This document shows positions 8,810 through 17,205 of a stretch of 64,000 nucleotides of DNA, in pieces. Position 1 is the stretch's first letter; every line of letters starts with the position of its first letter. Location: assembly GCF_023544445.1 (NCBI RefSeq), contig NZ_JALPVJ010000010.1, forward strand, positions 1 to 64,000, written 5' to 3'. A model generated the notes under the pieces. That model had not been told where the DNA came from, did no database searches, and saw nothing but the letters and a program-made list of their open reading frames with translations. Origin of the DNA: Actinoplanes sp. M2I2. Its GTDB lineage: Bacteria > Actinomycetota > Actinomycetes > Mycobacteriales > Micromonosporaceae. A program made the position numbers and the translations under genes.

Positions 8810-9835
8810 TCACTCAGCCGAGCACGGCTTGGGGGTGCCACCCCCGGTGAAGGTCTTGAGCGCGGTGAGCGCGTCGTCCACGGTGGCCACCTCGGCCATC
8901 GGGAGCCCGTCGACCGCGTTGCGCAGCGCTTCGGCACAGTTGCCCTTGGGGACCAGGAAGACCTGAGCTCCGGCCTTCTTGGCGCCGACGAGTTTCTGCG
9001 GGATCCCGCCGATCGGGCCGACGTTGCCGCTGTTGTCGATCGTTCCCGTTCCCGCAATGATCTTGCCGCCGGTCAGGTCGGCCGGCTCCAGCTTGTCCAT
9101 GATGCCGAGCGTGAACATGAGCCCCGCGCTCGGACCGCCGATCTTGTCGAGATCGATCGCGACCTTGAACGGCGCGTTCTGCTTGGTGCCGATCTCGATG
9201 CCCAGCCGCGGCACGTTGTCCTCGGCTGCCTTGGTGGTGACCTTGGCCGTGGCGGCCTTGCCCTCCCGGGTGTAGGCGATGGTCAGCGCCGTGCCGGCCG
9301 GCTTGGCCCGGACCAGCTCGGTCAGCTTCGACGGGTCGGTGACCGCGGAGCCGTCGACCGCCGTGATCACGTCGCCGGCCCGCAGGATGCCGGTCGCCGC
9401 GCCGCCGTCGGTCACTTTGGCGACCACCGTACGGACCGGGTAGCCCAGCTTGGTCAGGGCGACCGTGATCGCGCTGTCCTGCGACTCGGTCCACTCCTCG
9501 GCGTTCTGCTGCTCGACCTGTTTCTCGGTGCGGTCGGGCGGATAGATCAGCTCCCGCGGGACGACCGCGTCCGACGAGGTGAACCAGCTGCTGATCGCCC
9601 ACACGAGCTCGACCTGCGACTGCACGTTCACGGTGGTCAGCCGGAGCTGACCGGCTGACGTGGTGGTCTTCGCATCCGTCACCTGGATCACCTCGGCGCC
9701 GTTGTCCGACCCGAGCGTGTTCACCGTCGGACCGGGCTTCAGCACGACGTACGGCAGGGGTGCGGCCATCACACCGACTGCCAGCAGAGCGGTGATCAGG
9801 GCGCCGAGGATTACAGTGACACCACGACGTCTCAT
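8810..9835 (-). CDS. PDZ domain Lon-like (S16) serine protease
   Basis: A membrane-anchored protease of 341 residues, the equivalent of Rv3194c. An N-terminal transmembrane anchor (residues 6-27) is followed by a PDZ domain (about 130-195, GILRAGDVITAVDG) and a Lon-type proteolytic domain. The Ser-Lys dyad is visible as Ser 236 in GGPSAGLMF and Lys 281 in GGIPQKLVGAKKAG. No ATPase domain is present, so it is not a true Lon. It shares a 90-bp divergent promoter region with the zinc protease gene at 9926 and probably forms an operon with the UPF0182 gene downstream. Substrates are unknown. Confidence 0.93.
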   Translation of the reverse strand: MRRRGVTVILGALITALLAVGVMAAPLPYVVLKPGPTVNTLGSDNGAEVIQVTDAKTTTSAGQLRLTTVNVQSQVELVWAISSWFTSSDAVVPRELIYPPDRTEKQVEQQNAEEWTESQDSAITVALTKLGYPVRTVVAKVTDGGAATGILRAGDVITAVDGSAVTDPSKLTELVRAKPAGTALTIAYTREGKAATAKVTTKAAEDNVPRLGIEIGTKQNAPFKVAIDLDKIGGPSAGLMFTLGIMDKLEPADLTGGKIIAGTGTIDNSGNVGPIGGIPQKLVGAKKAGAQVFLVPKGNCAEALRNAVDGLPMAEVATVDDALTALKTFTGGGTPKPCSAE

Positions 9836-9925
9836 GCGCGAGAGACTATCGTCCCTGCCTGAGTTCTCTCTGAGCTGACACCGCGACGGGTCCCGAGCGG
9901 GCTTTTCGCGCGTACCGTTGACTCC

Positions 9926-11209
9926 GTGCCTGATATCCCGTTCGGATTCTCCTTGCCGGGTGCCCAGCCGCCCGACCCCTCCGATCCGCAGCAGATGCAG
10001 CAGTTCATGGCGCAACTGCAGCAGATGTTCGCCGGCCCGGGCAGCGGCCCGGTGAACTGGGACCTGGCCCGGCAGGTCGCCGCCAGCCAGCTGTCCGCCG
10101 CCGGCGACCCCGCGGTGAACATGTTCGAGCGCCACCAGGTCGAGGAGTCCCTGCGCCTCGCCGACCTGTGGCTCGACCCGGCCTCCGCGCTGCCCAGCGG
10201 CATCCGCACGGCCGCCGCCTGGAACCGCAACGAGTGGATCTACAACACCCTCGAGGTGTGGAAGAAGCTGTGCGACCCGATCGCGGGCCGCATGGTCGGC
10301 GCCATGGGCGACCTGGTCCCCGACGAGGCGAAGGCCCAGCTCGGCCCGATGCAGTCGATGGTCGCGACGCTGGGCGGCGCGCTCTTCGGCGGTCAGCTCG
10401 GCCAGGCCCTGGGGCAGCTCGCGGCCGAGGTGCTCTCGGCCGGCGACATCGGCCTGCCGCTCGGCCCCACCGGCACCGCCGCGCTCGTCCCGGCCAACAT
10501 CAAGGCGTACGGCGAGGGCCTGGAGATCCCGGAGGACCAGGTACGCCTGTACGTGGCCCTGCGCGAGGCTGCTCACCAGCGGCTCTTCGGCCACGTGCCG
10601 TGGCTGCGGGCCCACGTTCTGAGCGCCGTCGAGACGTACGCGAACGGCATCACCGTCAACCGTGAGGCGATCGAGGACGCGATGAGCCGCGTCGACCCCG
10701 GCGACCCCGAGTCGATGCAGGCGATGGCGCTCGAGGGCATCTTCACCCCCGAGGACACCCCGCAGCAGAAGGCCAGCCTGGCCCGTCTCGAGACGGCGCT
10801 CGCGCTGATCGAGGGCTGGGTCGGTCACGTGGTCGACAGCGCCGCCGGCGACCGCCTGCCGTCGGTCGTGCAGCTCGGCGAGGCCTTCCGCCGCCGCCGG
10901 GCCGCGGGTGGCCCGGCCGAGCAGACGTTCGCCGCCCTGGTCGGCCTCGAGCTGCGCCCCCGCCGCCTGCGCGAGGCGGGGGCCCTGTGGGCCGCCGTGG
11001 CCGAGCAGCGGGGTGTCCAGGGTCGCGACGCCCTCTGGGGTCACCCCGACCTGCTTCCCACCGATGAGGACTTCGCCAACCCGGAGGCCTTCGCCCAGAA
11101 CAACCTCGACTGGGACATCAGCGAGCTCGACAACCTCGAGCCGGGCGAGAACCAGGAGCCGGGCAACAAGCCCGACGGCGAGAACGACGGCGAGACCGGC
11201 GCCAAGTAA
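9926..11209 (+). CDS. Zinc-dependent metalloprotease (DUF2342 family)
   Basis: A 427-residue protein, the equivalent of Rv3195. The motif EAAHQRLFGHVPWL (residues 214-227) contains the His-x5-His spacing of this family of putative zinc peptidases and replaces the classical HExxH. The N-terminus is Gln/Met-rich (QQMQQFMAQLQQMF), and the C-terminus is acidic and disordered (GENDGETGAK). GTG 9926 is the start and sits shortly after the promoter region. It is divergent from the PDZ-Lon gene, the conserved arrangement of these two genes. The peptidase activity is a family prediction. Confidence 0.88.
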   Translation: MPDIPFGFSLPGAQPPDPSDPQQMQQFMAQLQQMFAGPGSGPVNWDLARQVAASQLSAAGDPAVNMFERHQVEESLRLADLWLDPASALPSGIRTAAAWNRNEWIYNTLEVWKKLCDPIAGRMVGAMGDLVPDEAKAQLGPMQSMVATLGGALFGGQLGQALGQLAAEVLSAGDIGLPLGPTGTAALVPANIKAYGEGLEIPEDQVRLYVALREAAHQRLFGHVPWLRAHVLSAVETYANGITVNREAIEDAMSRVDPGDPESMQAMALEGIFTPEDTPQQKASLARLETALALIEGWVGHVVDSAAGDRLPSVVQLGEAFRRRRAAGGPAEQTFAALVGLELRPRRLREAGALWAAVAEQRGVQGRDALWGHPDLLPTDEDFANPEAFAQNNLDWDISELDNLEPGENQEPGNKPDGENDGETGAK

Positions 11210-11226
11210 GCACCGAGCACGGCCCT

Positions 11227-11262
11227 GAGGCCGGGTTTCTCCTGCTGGAGAGGCCCGGCCTC
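11227..11262. terminator. Bidirectional hairpin between convergent genes
   Basis: Nine-base perfect arms (gaggccggg at 11227-11235, cccggcctc at 11254-11262) enclose an 18-nt loop between the stop codons of the zinc protease gene and the convergent gene at 11270. Confidence 0.7.
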
Positions 11263-11269
11263 CGCCGTT

Positions 11270-11866
11270 TCAGCCGCCCAACAGGGCCCGGGTGTTCTCC
11301 CAGCCCTCCAGGGCCGGGTCGAGACTCGCCAGCTCGGCGGCCCCGCGCAGCCGCCGCCACTCCGGGGTCGAGGAGACGTCGCCGGGACGGGGAGCGTTCT
11401 TCCGCAGGATCTGGGCGGAAGCGGTGTCCAGGTCGTGATCGACCAGCCAGTCCGGCGCCGGCAAGGCGGTGGCCAGCCCGAACAACCCGTTGCCGGGGCC
11501 ACCGGGCGCCACCGCGACAGCCTTGTTCTCGAGCGGCCGCAGCAGCTTGCCGAGGATCATCCCGGGCACGTCGGGGGCGTCGGCCGCGATCACGGCGGCC
11601 TGATCGAAACCGTCCTCGGTCGCCGCGGTCAGCACGGGCCGGTAGGTCGCCGTCGGCACCTCGTAGATCCGCATGCCGGGCCAGGCGATCTCGCGCGCCA
11701 GCGGCACGTCGTCAGGAGTCGCCGCGACGGCGGCCTCGGCCTGCGCCAGCCGGGCCAGCAGGTCGACCACGTCCTCGGCGAGCGCCGCCCGCCAGGCCGT
11801 CAGATCAACCCCGGGCGGACTCCATCGCACCGGCACCAGCAGCACAGCAACCACCCGTCGAACCAC
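11270..11866 (-). CDS. Hypothetical protein, nucleotidyl/glycosyl-transferase-like (DUF2064-like)
   Basis: A 198-residue cytosolic protein. The central segment VIAADAPDVPGMILGKLLRPL followed by a Gly-rich GPGNGLFGLATALP recalls the substrate-handling part of DUF2064 and related nucleotide-diphospho-sugar transferases, where an acidic patch precedes a Gly-rich loop. The usual N-terminal nucleotide-binding pattern is weak, so the assignment is tentative. The start is GTG 11866, with other GTG codons close by. It stands alone, convergent with the zinc protease gene and 62 bp downstream of the YgjP-type gene. Confidence 0.6.
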   Translation of the reverse strand: MVRRVVAVLLVPVRWSPPGVDLTAWRAALAEDVVDLLARLAQAEAAVAATPDDVPLAREIAWPGMRIYEVPTATYRPVLTAATEDGFDQAAVIAADAPDVPGMILGKLLRPLENKAVAVAPGGPGNGLFGLATALPAPDWLVDHDLDTASAQILRKNAPRPGDVSSTPEWRRLRGAAELASLDPALEGWENTRALLGG

Positions 11867-11927
11867 AGGCCCACCCTATCGGCGCCCCGGGCCCCGCCCG
11901 GCGCCTGTGGACAACGCCCCGGCCCGC

Positions 11928-12461
11928 TCAGTCGTCGGCCAGCACCAGACCGGTCGCCGCGGAGATGCCCTCCAGATAGCCCCGCGCGCGCTCAGCCTTG
12001 GGGAAGCGGTTGACCAGCTCCCAGAAGCGGGGACTGTGGCTGGGCACGACGAGGTGGGACAACTCGTGCAGCAACACGTAGTCGATCACCCAGTCGGGCA
12101 TCTCCTGGATGCGGTGCGAGATGCGGATCGTGCCGTCATCGGGGGTGCAGGAACCCCAGCGGCCGTTCTGGTTGGTCACCCAGCGCACGCTGGCCGGCTG
12201 CACCCGAGAGACATGATCGGCGAGATAGCGGCCGGTGAGGCGGCGCGCGCGCAGAAGCAACTCGTCGTCGGTGCGCCGGATGCGTTCCTCGCGGGCGGCC
12301 AGGCGGGCCAGCATCCGCTCGACCCACTCGGTCTCCTCGGCACGGGAGAACCGGTCGGGGATGAGCACGACGACGCGCTCTCCATCGCGGTACGCGGACA
12401 CTGTGCGACGACGGCGCTGGCTGCGCCGCACTTCCACGACAGGCTTGCGCGTCCGGGCCAT
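11928..12461 (-). CDS. YgjP-like metal-dependent hydrolase (M48-like)
   Basis: A 177-residue protein of the YgjP/DUF45 family. The zinc site HELSH (residues 132-136), with a third histidine in PSHSPRFWEL, is intact. The family motif WGSC (102-105) precedes it. The N-terminus is strongly basic (RRSQRRRRTV), as in many members, and no signal peptide is present. These proteins are thought to be small metallopeptidases, some acting with restriction or DNA-repair systems, but the role here is unknown. A start at ATG 12461 is the first in frame and fits the family length. Confidence 0.9.
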   Translation of the reverse strand: MARTRKPVVEVRRSQRRRRTVSAYRDGERVVVLIPDRFSRAEETEWVERMLARLAAREERIRRTDDELLLRARRLTGRYLADHVSRVQPASVRWVTNQNGRWGSCTPDDGTIRISHRIQEMPDWVIDYVLLHELSHLVVPSHSPRFWELVNRFPKAERARGYLEGISAATGLVLADD

Positions 12462-12932
12462 TACCGGCTCGCGCGGCCCAGATTCGGGTTCACGTTGAGA
12501 CGCTAATCCGTGAGACCCATGTCACCGCAAGAGTACGCCCGATGACACGCGCCGGATATGCGTGCTTCGTCCGCGTAATACCGAAAAAATTTTCCAACGT
12601 GGCACAACCGGAGCGCCGAGTGCCCAACCTAGCCCACGACGCGATCCGCCACCATCGAGCCCAACGTCCCTTTTCTGCCCGTTTGATGGCACCGTACGGC
12701 GTGTTGCGGCACAACATCCCAAAAAGGGCGATTCGGGCGGGCACACTCACGTCGTCGGTGACACCGCCGACGCCGCGCTGACATGGAACTGGCCTGACCT
12801 GGGTAGTGGTCGCCCCGATGGGTGGCCACATCCACGTGGTCTCGGAGCGGTCCAGCGCCGAACACAGGTCGCGGCCTGCCACCGCGAGCAGGCATCGGGC
12901 CGACCCGGCCGACAACATGACGAGGAGGAACC
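12462..12932. other. Intergenic stretch without recognisable gene
   Basis: This stretch separates the YgjP-like gene from the DUF5679 gene. Overlapping open frames show no coding character. One feature stands out: an A/T tract near 12589-12600 (GAAAAAATTTTCC) in otherwise GC-rich DNA, of the kind bound by Lsr2-type proteins; that role is inference. Confidence 0.5.
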
Positions 12933-13094
12933 GTGGCCGACAACACGTACAACGGCTACTGCGTGAAGTGCAAGGAGAAGCGCGACTTCCAGGGCACTGT
13001 CGAGGTCTCGAAGACCGGCATGAACATGGCCAAGGGCAAGTGCCCGGTCTGCGGGACGACCGTGAACCGCATCCTGGGCAAGGCCAAGGCCTGA
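12933..13094 (+). CDS. DUF5679 small zinc-ribbon protein
   Basis: A 53-residue protein starting at GTG 12933 behind a perfect Shine-Dalgarno, GAGGAGGA. Two Cys pairs (GYCVKCKEK near residues 9-12 and KCPVCGTT near 38-41) form a treble-clef-like zinc ribbon, the whole of the DUF5679 family. The product is basic and ends in ILGKAKA. Members are widespread in actinobacteria and uncharacterised; nucleic-acid or ribosome binding would be plausible. It is followed by a strong terminator, so it is probably monocistronic. Confidence 0.88.
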   Translation: MADNTYNGYCVKCKEKRDFQGTVEVSKTGMNMAKGKCPVCGTTVNRILGKAKA

Positions 13095-13162
13095 TCCGGA
13101 CGGCCCCGAGGGCTTGGCCCCACTAGGCCATCGTCGAGCCCCCGGCAAGGCCGTTCACCCAC

Positions 13163-13189
13163 CCGGGGAGGGCAGGTCGCCCTCCCCGG
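13163..13189 (+). terminator. Hairpin terminator after the DUF5679 gene
   Basis: Perfect 11-bp arms (13163-13173 and 13179-13189, ccggggagggc and its complement) enclose a 5-nt loop. No U-tract follows, as is common in high-GC actinobacteria. Confidence 0.75.
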
Positions 13190-13208
13190 TGCATTACCGC
13201 CGCGGCAC

Positions 13209-13325
13209 ATATCCACATCCCCCGCGGAACGTTGAGTGAGGTTGTGGATAACCCTCAGGGCCTGTGGATAACTAGCTGAGGCCTGTGGACAGTCCGTGTG
13301 GCGAGCCGTCGGAGCCTGTGGACAA
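13209..13325. promoter_or_regulatory. Cluster of five DnaA-box-like 9-mers
   Basis: Five sites resemble TTATCCACA or the actinobacterial TTGTCCACA: 13209-13217 (one mismatch, forward), 13243-13251 and 13263-13271 (perfect TGTGGATAA, reverse), 13284-13292 (one mismatch, reverse) and 13317-13325 (perfect TGTGGACAA, reverse). The three middle sites are spaced 20 and 21 bp, two helical turns. The cluster ends 40 bp before the start of the ThiF-like gene. Function as a DnaA-binding locus is inference. Confidence 0.65.
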
Positions 13326-13365
13326 CTTATTCGCTCCGCATCCTTGCGGTGACATCCTGTGACAC

Positions 13366-14403
13366 GTGAACCGCCCCACTCTGATCCCCGGCCTCCCTCG
13401 CATCTGGCGTGACGGAGGCGAGCTGCAGCTCGGCTCCGACCCCTCCCGGGCCGTCATGCTGCGCCTTCCCCATCCCCGCACTGCGCTGGTGCTCGATCTC
13501 CTCGACGGCAGCCGGCCCGAGCGGGTGGTGCTGCTGCAGGCGGCCGAGAAGGGCATACCTCCCGACGACACCCGTGCCGTCGTCGACACTCTTCGCGCCG
13601 CCGGGCTCGCCGTGCCGGCCGCGTCGCTTCTGCCCCCGTCGCTTCCCTCCGCACACCGGCTGATCGGCGAGGCCGCCGTCCTCGCGCTGCGCGGTGATGC
13701 GTCCCGAACTCCCGCGACCCGCCTGCGCCGGCGTCATGCCGCCCGGGTGGTGATCAGCGGGCGGGGCCGGCTGGGCGCGCCGATCGCGGTGGCGCTGGCC
13801 GAGGCGGGTGTCGGCCATATCCGCCCCGACCTGCCGGGACTGGTGCATCCGGGCGAGCTGGCGGCCGGCCCCCTGCGCGGGTCCGACGTCGGCAAACCCC
13901 GCGAGGTCGCGGTCGTGTCGGCCCTCGCGCGCGCGGCGCCGGGCCTGGAGACCGGCGCGGTCCGCGGTCCGGCCACCCTCGTCGTCCAGCTCGACTCCGA
14001 CATGCCGGTCACCCTGCTCGCGGCGGCCCACGGGCAGCGCCACCAACCCCATCTGGCCGTGACGATCCGGGACGGCGCGGTCGTGATCGGCCCCCTGGTC
14101 CCGCCCTCCGGTGGACCGTGCCTGGCCTGCCTCGATCTGCATCGCCGCGACCGGGACGCCACCTGGCCGGGCCCGCCGCAGCGCACCGGGCCCGAGCCGT
14201 GCACCGTCGCGACTCTGCTGGCCGCCACCGCCTACGCCGTCGAAGAGGTCCTGACGTTCATCGACGGCGGCGCCCCCGAGACGCTGGGGGTCTCGACCGA
14301 GCTGACCTCACCGTCCCGCCTTCGCCGCCGCACGTGGCCATCCCATCCGAGCTGCGACTGCTCGCGCCCGCCGCGGCGTCGGAGCCGCCCGACCGGGCCA
14401 TGA
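13366..14403 (+). CDS. ThiF/E1-like adenylyltransferase-fold protein
   Basis: A 345-residue protein with an N-terminal winged-helix-like part (about 1-95) and a Rossmann-type E1/ThiF core beginning at VVISGRGRLGAPIAVALAEAG (nucleotide loop GRGRLG about 132-137). A CLAC pair (252/255) and a C-terminal CDC pair (330/332) could hold zinc as in ThiF/MoeB. The layout matches actinobacterial proteins annotated as ThiF family or as azole-peptide leader-binding E1-like proteins. The conserved acidic and Arg residues for ATP use are not obvious, so it may be non-catalytic. The start is GTG 13366, 40 bp after the DnaA-box cluster. The AarF kinase gene follows in the same direction. Confidence 0.75.
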   Translation: MNRPTLIPGLPRIWRDGGELQLGSDPSRAVMLRLPHPRTALVLDLLDGSRPERVVLLQAAEKGIPPDDTRAVVDTLRAAGLAVPAASLLPPSLPSAHRLIGEAAVLALRGDASRTPATRLRRRHAARVVISGRGRLGAPIAVALAEAGVGHIRPDLPGLVHPGELAAGPLRGSDVGKPREVAVVSALARAAPGLETGAVRGPATLVVQLDSDMPVTLLAAAHGQRHQPHLAVTIRDGAVVIGPLVPPSGGPCLACLDLHRRDRDATWPGPPQRTGPEPCTVATLLAATAYAVEEVLTFIDGGAPETLGVSTELTSPSRLRRRTWPSHPSCDCSRPPRRRSRPTGP

Positions 14404-14494
14404 TGCGGGAATCGGGATGGACTTTCACGTTGCTAACGGGCAATTGGTGTTGAGCCGGGCGATCGAACCTCCCGAGTTGGGTCACAATGATCTG

Positions 14495-15841
14495 GTGAGC
14501 GACATTCCGCGGCGTGCGGCCGCCCGCACCGCCAAACTGGCCGCACTTCCGCTGGGCTTCGCGGGGCGGACCGCACTGGGCTTCGGCAAGCGCGCCGTCG
14601 GGATCGCCGGCGACGTGATCTCGGAGGACATCCAACGGCGCACCGCCGAGCAGCTGTTCAGCGTCCTGGGGCAGCTCAAGGGCGGTGCCATGAAATTCGG
14701 GCAGGCGCTGTCGGTCTTCGAGGCAGCCATGCCCGAAGAGATGGCCGGCCCCTACCGGCAGGCCCTGACCAAGCTGCAGGAGGCCGCGCCGCCGATGCCG
14801 GTGGCGAGCCTGCACAAGGCCCTGGCCGAGCAGCTCGGTCCCGACTGGCGCGACAAGTTCGCCGAGTTCGACGACAGCCCGGCCGCGGCGGCCAGCATCG
14901 GCCAGGTGCACCGCGGGGTCTGGAAACTGCCCCCGGCCCGAAAGAACGCCAAGCCCAAGACCATCGCGGTCGCGGTCAAGGTGCAGTACCCGGGAGCCGG
15001 CGACGCCCTGATCGCCGACCTCAAGCAGCTGTCCCGGCTGGCCGGGATGTTCAAGATCATTCAGCCCGGCATGGACATCAAGCCGCTGCTGGCCGAGCTC
15101 CGCGAACGCATCACCGAGGAGCTCGACTACGCGATGGAGGCCGAGACCCAGCGGACCTTCGCCGAGGCGTTCGCCGGTGACTCCGAGATCTATGTGCCCA
15201 AGGTGATCGCCGCGGCGCCCAAGGTCCTCGTCACCGAGTGGGTCGAGGGCACGCCGCTAGCCAAGATCATTTCGGACGGCACGGTCGAGGAACGCGACCA
15301 GGCCGGCCGCCTGATGGCGATCCTGCACTTCTCGGCGCCGGCCCGGGCCGGTCTGCTGCACGCCGACCCGCACCCGGGCAACTTCCGCATGCTGGCCGAC
15401 GGCCGCCTCGGCGTGATCGACTTCGGCGCGGTGGCCCGGCTGCCCGGTGGCCACCCCGAGCCGATCGGCCGCCTGGTGCGGCTGGCCCTCGCGGGCGATG
15501 CCCAGGGGGTCGCCGACGGCCTGCGCGAGGAGGGCTTCGTCAAGCAGGACGACGAGATCGACGCCCAAGGTCTGCTCGACTTCCTGCGTCCGATGATCGA
15601 GCCGGTCGCGGTCGACCAGTTCCGGTTCACCCGCTCGTGGCTGCGCGGTGAGGCGGCCCGGCTGAGCAGCCCGCGCTCGCCCGCCTACCAGCTCAGCCGC
15701 AAGCTCAACCTGCCCCCGTCGTACCTGCTGATCCACCGCGTGACCCTGGGCTCGATCGGCGTCCTGAGCCAGCTCGAGGCCGAGGCGCCCTACCGTTCGA
15801 TCCTCGAGAAGTGGCTGCCCGGGTTCGCGCCGGTCGGGTGA
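14495..15841 (+). CDS. ABC1/AarF (UbiB-like) atypical kinase
   Basis: A 448-residue protein from GTG 14495 (VSDIPRRAAARTAKL), equivalent to Rv3197. The diagnostic ABC1 features are present: the KxGQ motif in GGAMKFGQALS, the Ala-rich nucleotide loop AAASIGQVHRG replacing the P-loop, LLHADPHPGNF and the metal site VIDFGAV. UbiB-type proteins are ATPases/kinases linked to isoprenoid lipid handling; actinobacteria lack ubiquinone, so the target here is unknown. A CACAAT element 14484-14489 lies 5 bp before the start and suggests a leaderless message. It precedes the M18 aminopeptidase gene by 7 bp, so the two are probably cotranscribed. Confidence 0.92.
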   Translation: MSDIPRRAAARTAKLAALPLGFAGRTALGFGKRAVGIAGDVISEDIQRRTAEQLFSVLGQLKGGAMKFGQALSVFEAAMPEEMAGPYRQALTKLQEAAPPMPVASLHKALAEQLGPDWRDKFAEFDDSPAAAASIGQVHRGVWKLPPARKNAKPKTIAVAVKVQYPGAGDALIADLKQLSRLAGMFKIIQPGMDIKPLLAELRERITEELDYAMEAETQRTFAEAFAGDSEIYVPKVIAAAPKVLVTEWVEGTPLAKIISDGTVEERDQAGRLMAILHFSAPARAGLLHADPHPGNFRMLADGRLGVIDFGAVARLPGGHPEPIGRLVRLALAGDAQGVADGLREEGFVKQDDEIDAQGLLDFLRPMIEPVAVDQFRFTRSWLRGEAARLSSPRSPAYQLSRKLNLPPSYLLIHRVTLGSIGVLSQLEAEAPYRSILEKWLPGFAPVG

Positions 15842-15848
15842 CCATCCG

Positions 15849-17153
15849 GTGACCGCTCATGATCTGATGGGCGACATGGACGCGTCCGCGCACATCGATG
15901 ACCTGGCCGCCTTCGTCTCGGCGTCACCGAGCTCGTACCATGCGGCCGCCGAGGTGGCCCGCCGGCTGGGCGAGGCGGGCTACGAGACGCTCGACGAGAC
16001 CGCCGACTGGAGCGATTCCGTACGCCCGGGAGCGCGGCTCACCATCGTGCGCGACGGCTCGGTCATCGCGCTGGCCCTGCCCCCGGCGGCTGGGCGCGGC
16101 ACCCCGTTCCGCATCCTCGGCGCGCACACCGACTCGCCCGGGTTCAAGCTCAAGCCGAAGCCGTCCACGGTCGCGTTCGGCTGGTGGCAGGCCGGCGTCG
16201 AGGTGTACGGCGGCCCGGTCGTCCCCTCCTGGTTCGACCGTGAGCTCGCGTTCGCCGGCCGCATCGTGCATCGCGACGGCACGGCGACCCTGGTGCGGAC
16301 CGGCCCGTTCGCCCGCATCCCGCACCTGGCCATCCACCTCGACCGCGCGGTGAACGACTCGTTCGCCCCCGACAAGCAGCGCGAGCTGCAGCCCATCTGG
16401 GGCGCCGGCGGCCCCGAGAACGCGGACATCGTCGCCCACCTGGCCGGCCTGGCCGGCATCGGCGGCGCCGACGTGGCCGGCTACGACATCATCACGGTCG
16501 ATTCGGCGAGCCCCGCCCGCTTCGGCGCGGAGCAGAACCTCTTCGCCTCGGGCCGCCTGGACAACCTCTCCTCGGTGCACGCCGGCGTGGTCGCCCTGCT
16601 CGCCGCCGAGCCCACCCAGGCGATCGCGGTGCTGGCCGCCTTCGACCACGAAGAGGTCGGCTCGGAGACCCGGTCGGGCGCAGCCGGACCGTTCCTGGCC
16701 GACGTGCTGGAGCGCATCTCGATCGGTCTCGGCGGCGACCGTTCCGACCTGGCCCGGGCGATCGCCGGCTCGTGGTGCCTCTCCTCCGACGCCGGTCACG
16801 CCGTCCACCCGAACAGGCCGGACCGCCACGACCCGGTCAACCGCCCCGTCCCCGGCGGCGGCCCCCTGCTGAAGATCAACGCGAACCAGCGCTACACCAC
16901 CGACGGCACGGGTGCGGCCCTCTGGGCCCGGACCTGCGCCGCCGCCGAGGTCCCCTACCAGGAGTTCGTCTCGAACAACTCCGTCCCCTGCGGCTCGACG
17001 ATCGGCCCGATCACCGCGGCCCGCATCGGCATCCCCACCCTCGACGTCGGCGTGCCGTTGCTCTCCATGCACTCGGCTCGCGAGCTCTGCCACGTCGACG
17101 ACCCGGCCTACCTGAGCTCCGCCGCACGCGTCTTCTTGTCCGCACAGCCCTGA
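15849..17153 (+). CDS. apeB: M18 family aminopeptidase
   Basis: A cytosolic two-zinc aminopeptidase of 434 residues. Metal and catalytic residues are visible in GAHTDSPGFKLKP (first His), SGRLDNLSSVHAG (bridging Asp), FDHEEVGSET (Glu pair) and MHSARELCHVDDP (last His). M18 enzymes form dodecameric shells and prefer acidic or neutral N-terminal residues. GTG 15849 is the first start; ATG 15867 or 15876 fits the family N-terminus equally well. It lies 7 bp after the AarF gene. No unusual features are seen. Confidence 0.92.
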   Translation: MTAHDLMGDMDASAHIDDLAAFVSASPSSYHAAAEVARRLGEAGYETLDETADWSDSVRPGARLTIVRDGSVIALALPPAAGRGTPFRILGAHTDSPGFKLKPKPSTVAFGWWQAGVEVYGGPVVPSWFDRELAFAGRIVHRDGTATLVRTGPFARIPHLAIHLDRAVNDSFAPDKQRELQPIWGAGGPENADIVAHLAGLAGIGGADVAGYDIITVDSASPARFGAEQNLFASGRLDNLSSVHAGVVALLAAEPTQAIAVLAAFDHEEVGSETRSGAAGPFLADVLERISIGLGGDRSDLARAIAGSWCLSSDAGHAVHPNRPDRHDPVNRPVPGGGPLLKINANQRYTTDGTGAALWARTCAAAEVPYQEFVSNNSVPCGSTIGPITAARIGIPTLDVGVPLLSMHSARELCHVDDPAYLSSAARVFLSAQP

Positions 17154-17205
17154 GATCACGCGACGGATCGCGCCGGGAAGACGGCGTCGGTCGCTGGGCC
17201 GGCTA

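Noticed and set aside
8810-11044. One 744-residue minus-strand protein covering the PDZ-Lon gene and the zinc protease antisense
   Set aside because: The first 400 residues are antisense of the zinc protease; the true protein starts at ATG 9835 with its membrane anchor.
12490-12918. Possible gene in the 12.5-12.9 kb gap
   Set aside because: Translations on both strands are Arg/Pro/Ala-rich or of mixed composition without ribosome-binding site, domain or codon bias.
13163-13365. Chromosomal replication origin
   Set aside because: DnaA-like 9-mers are present, but dnaA, dnaN, recF, rpmH and an AT-rich unwinding region are absent, and the cluster is only 117 bp.
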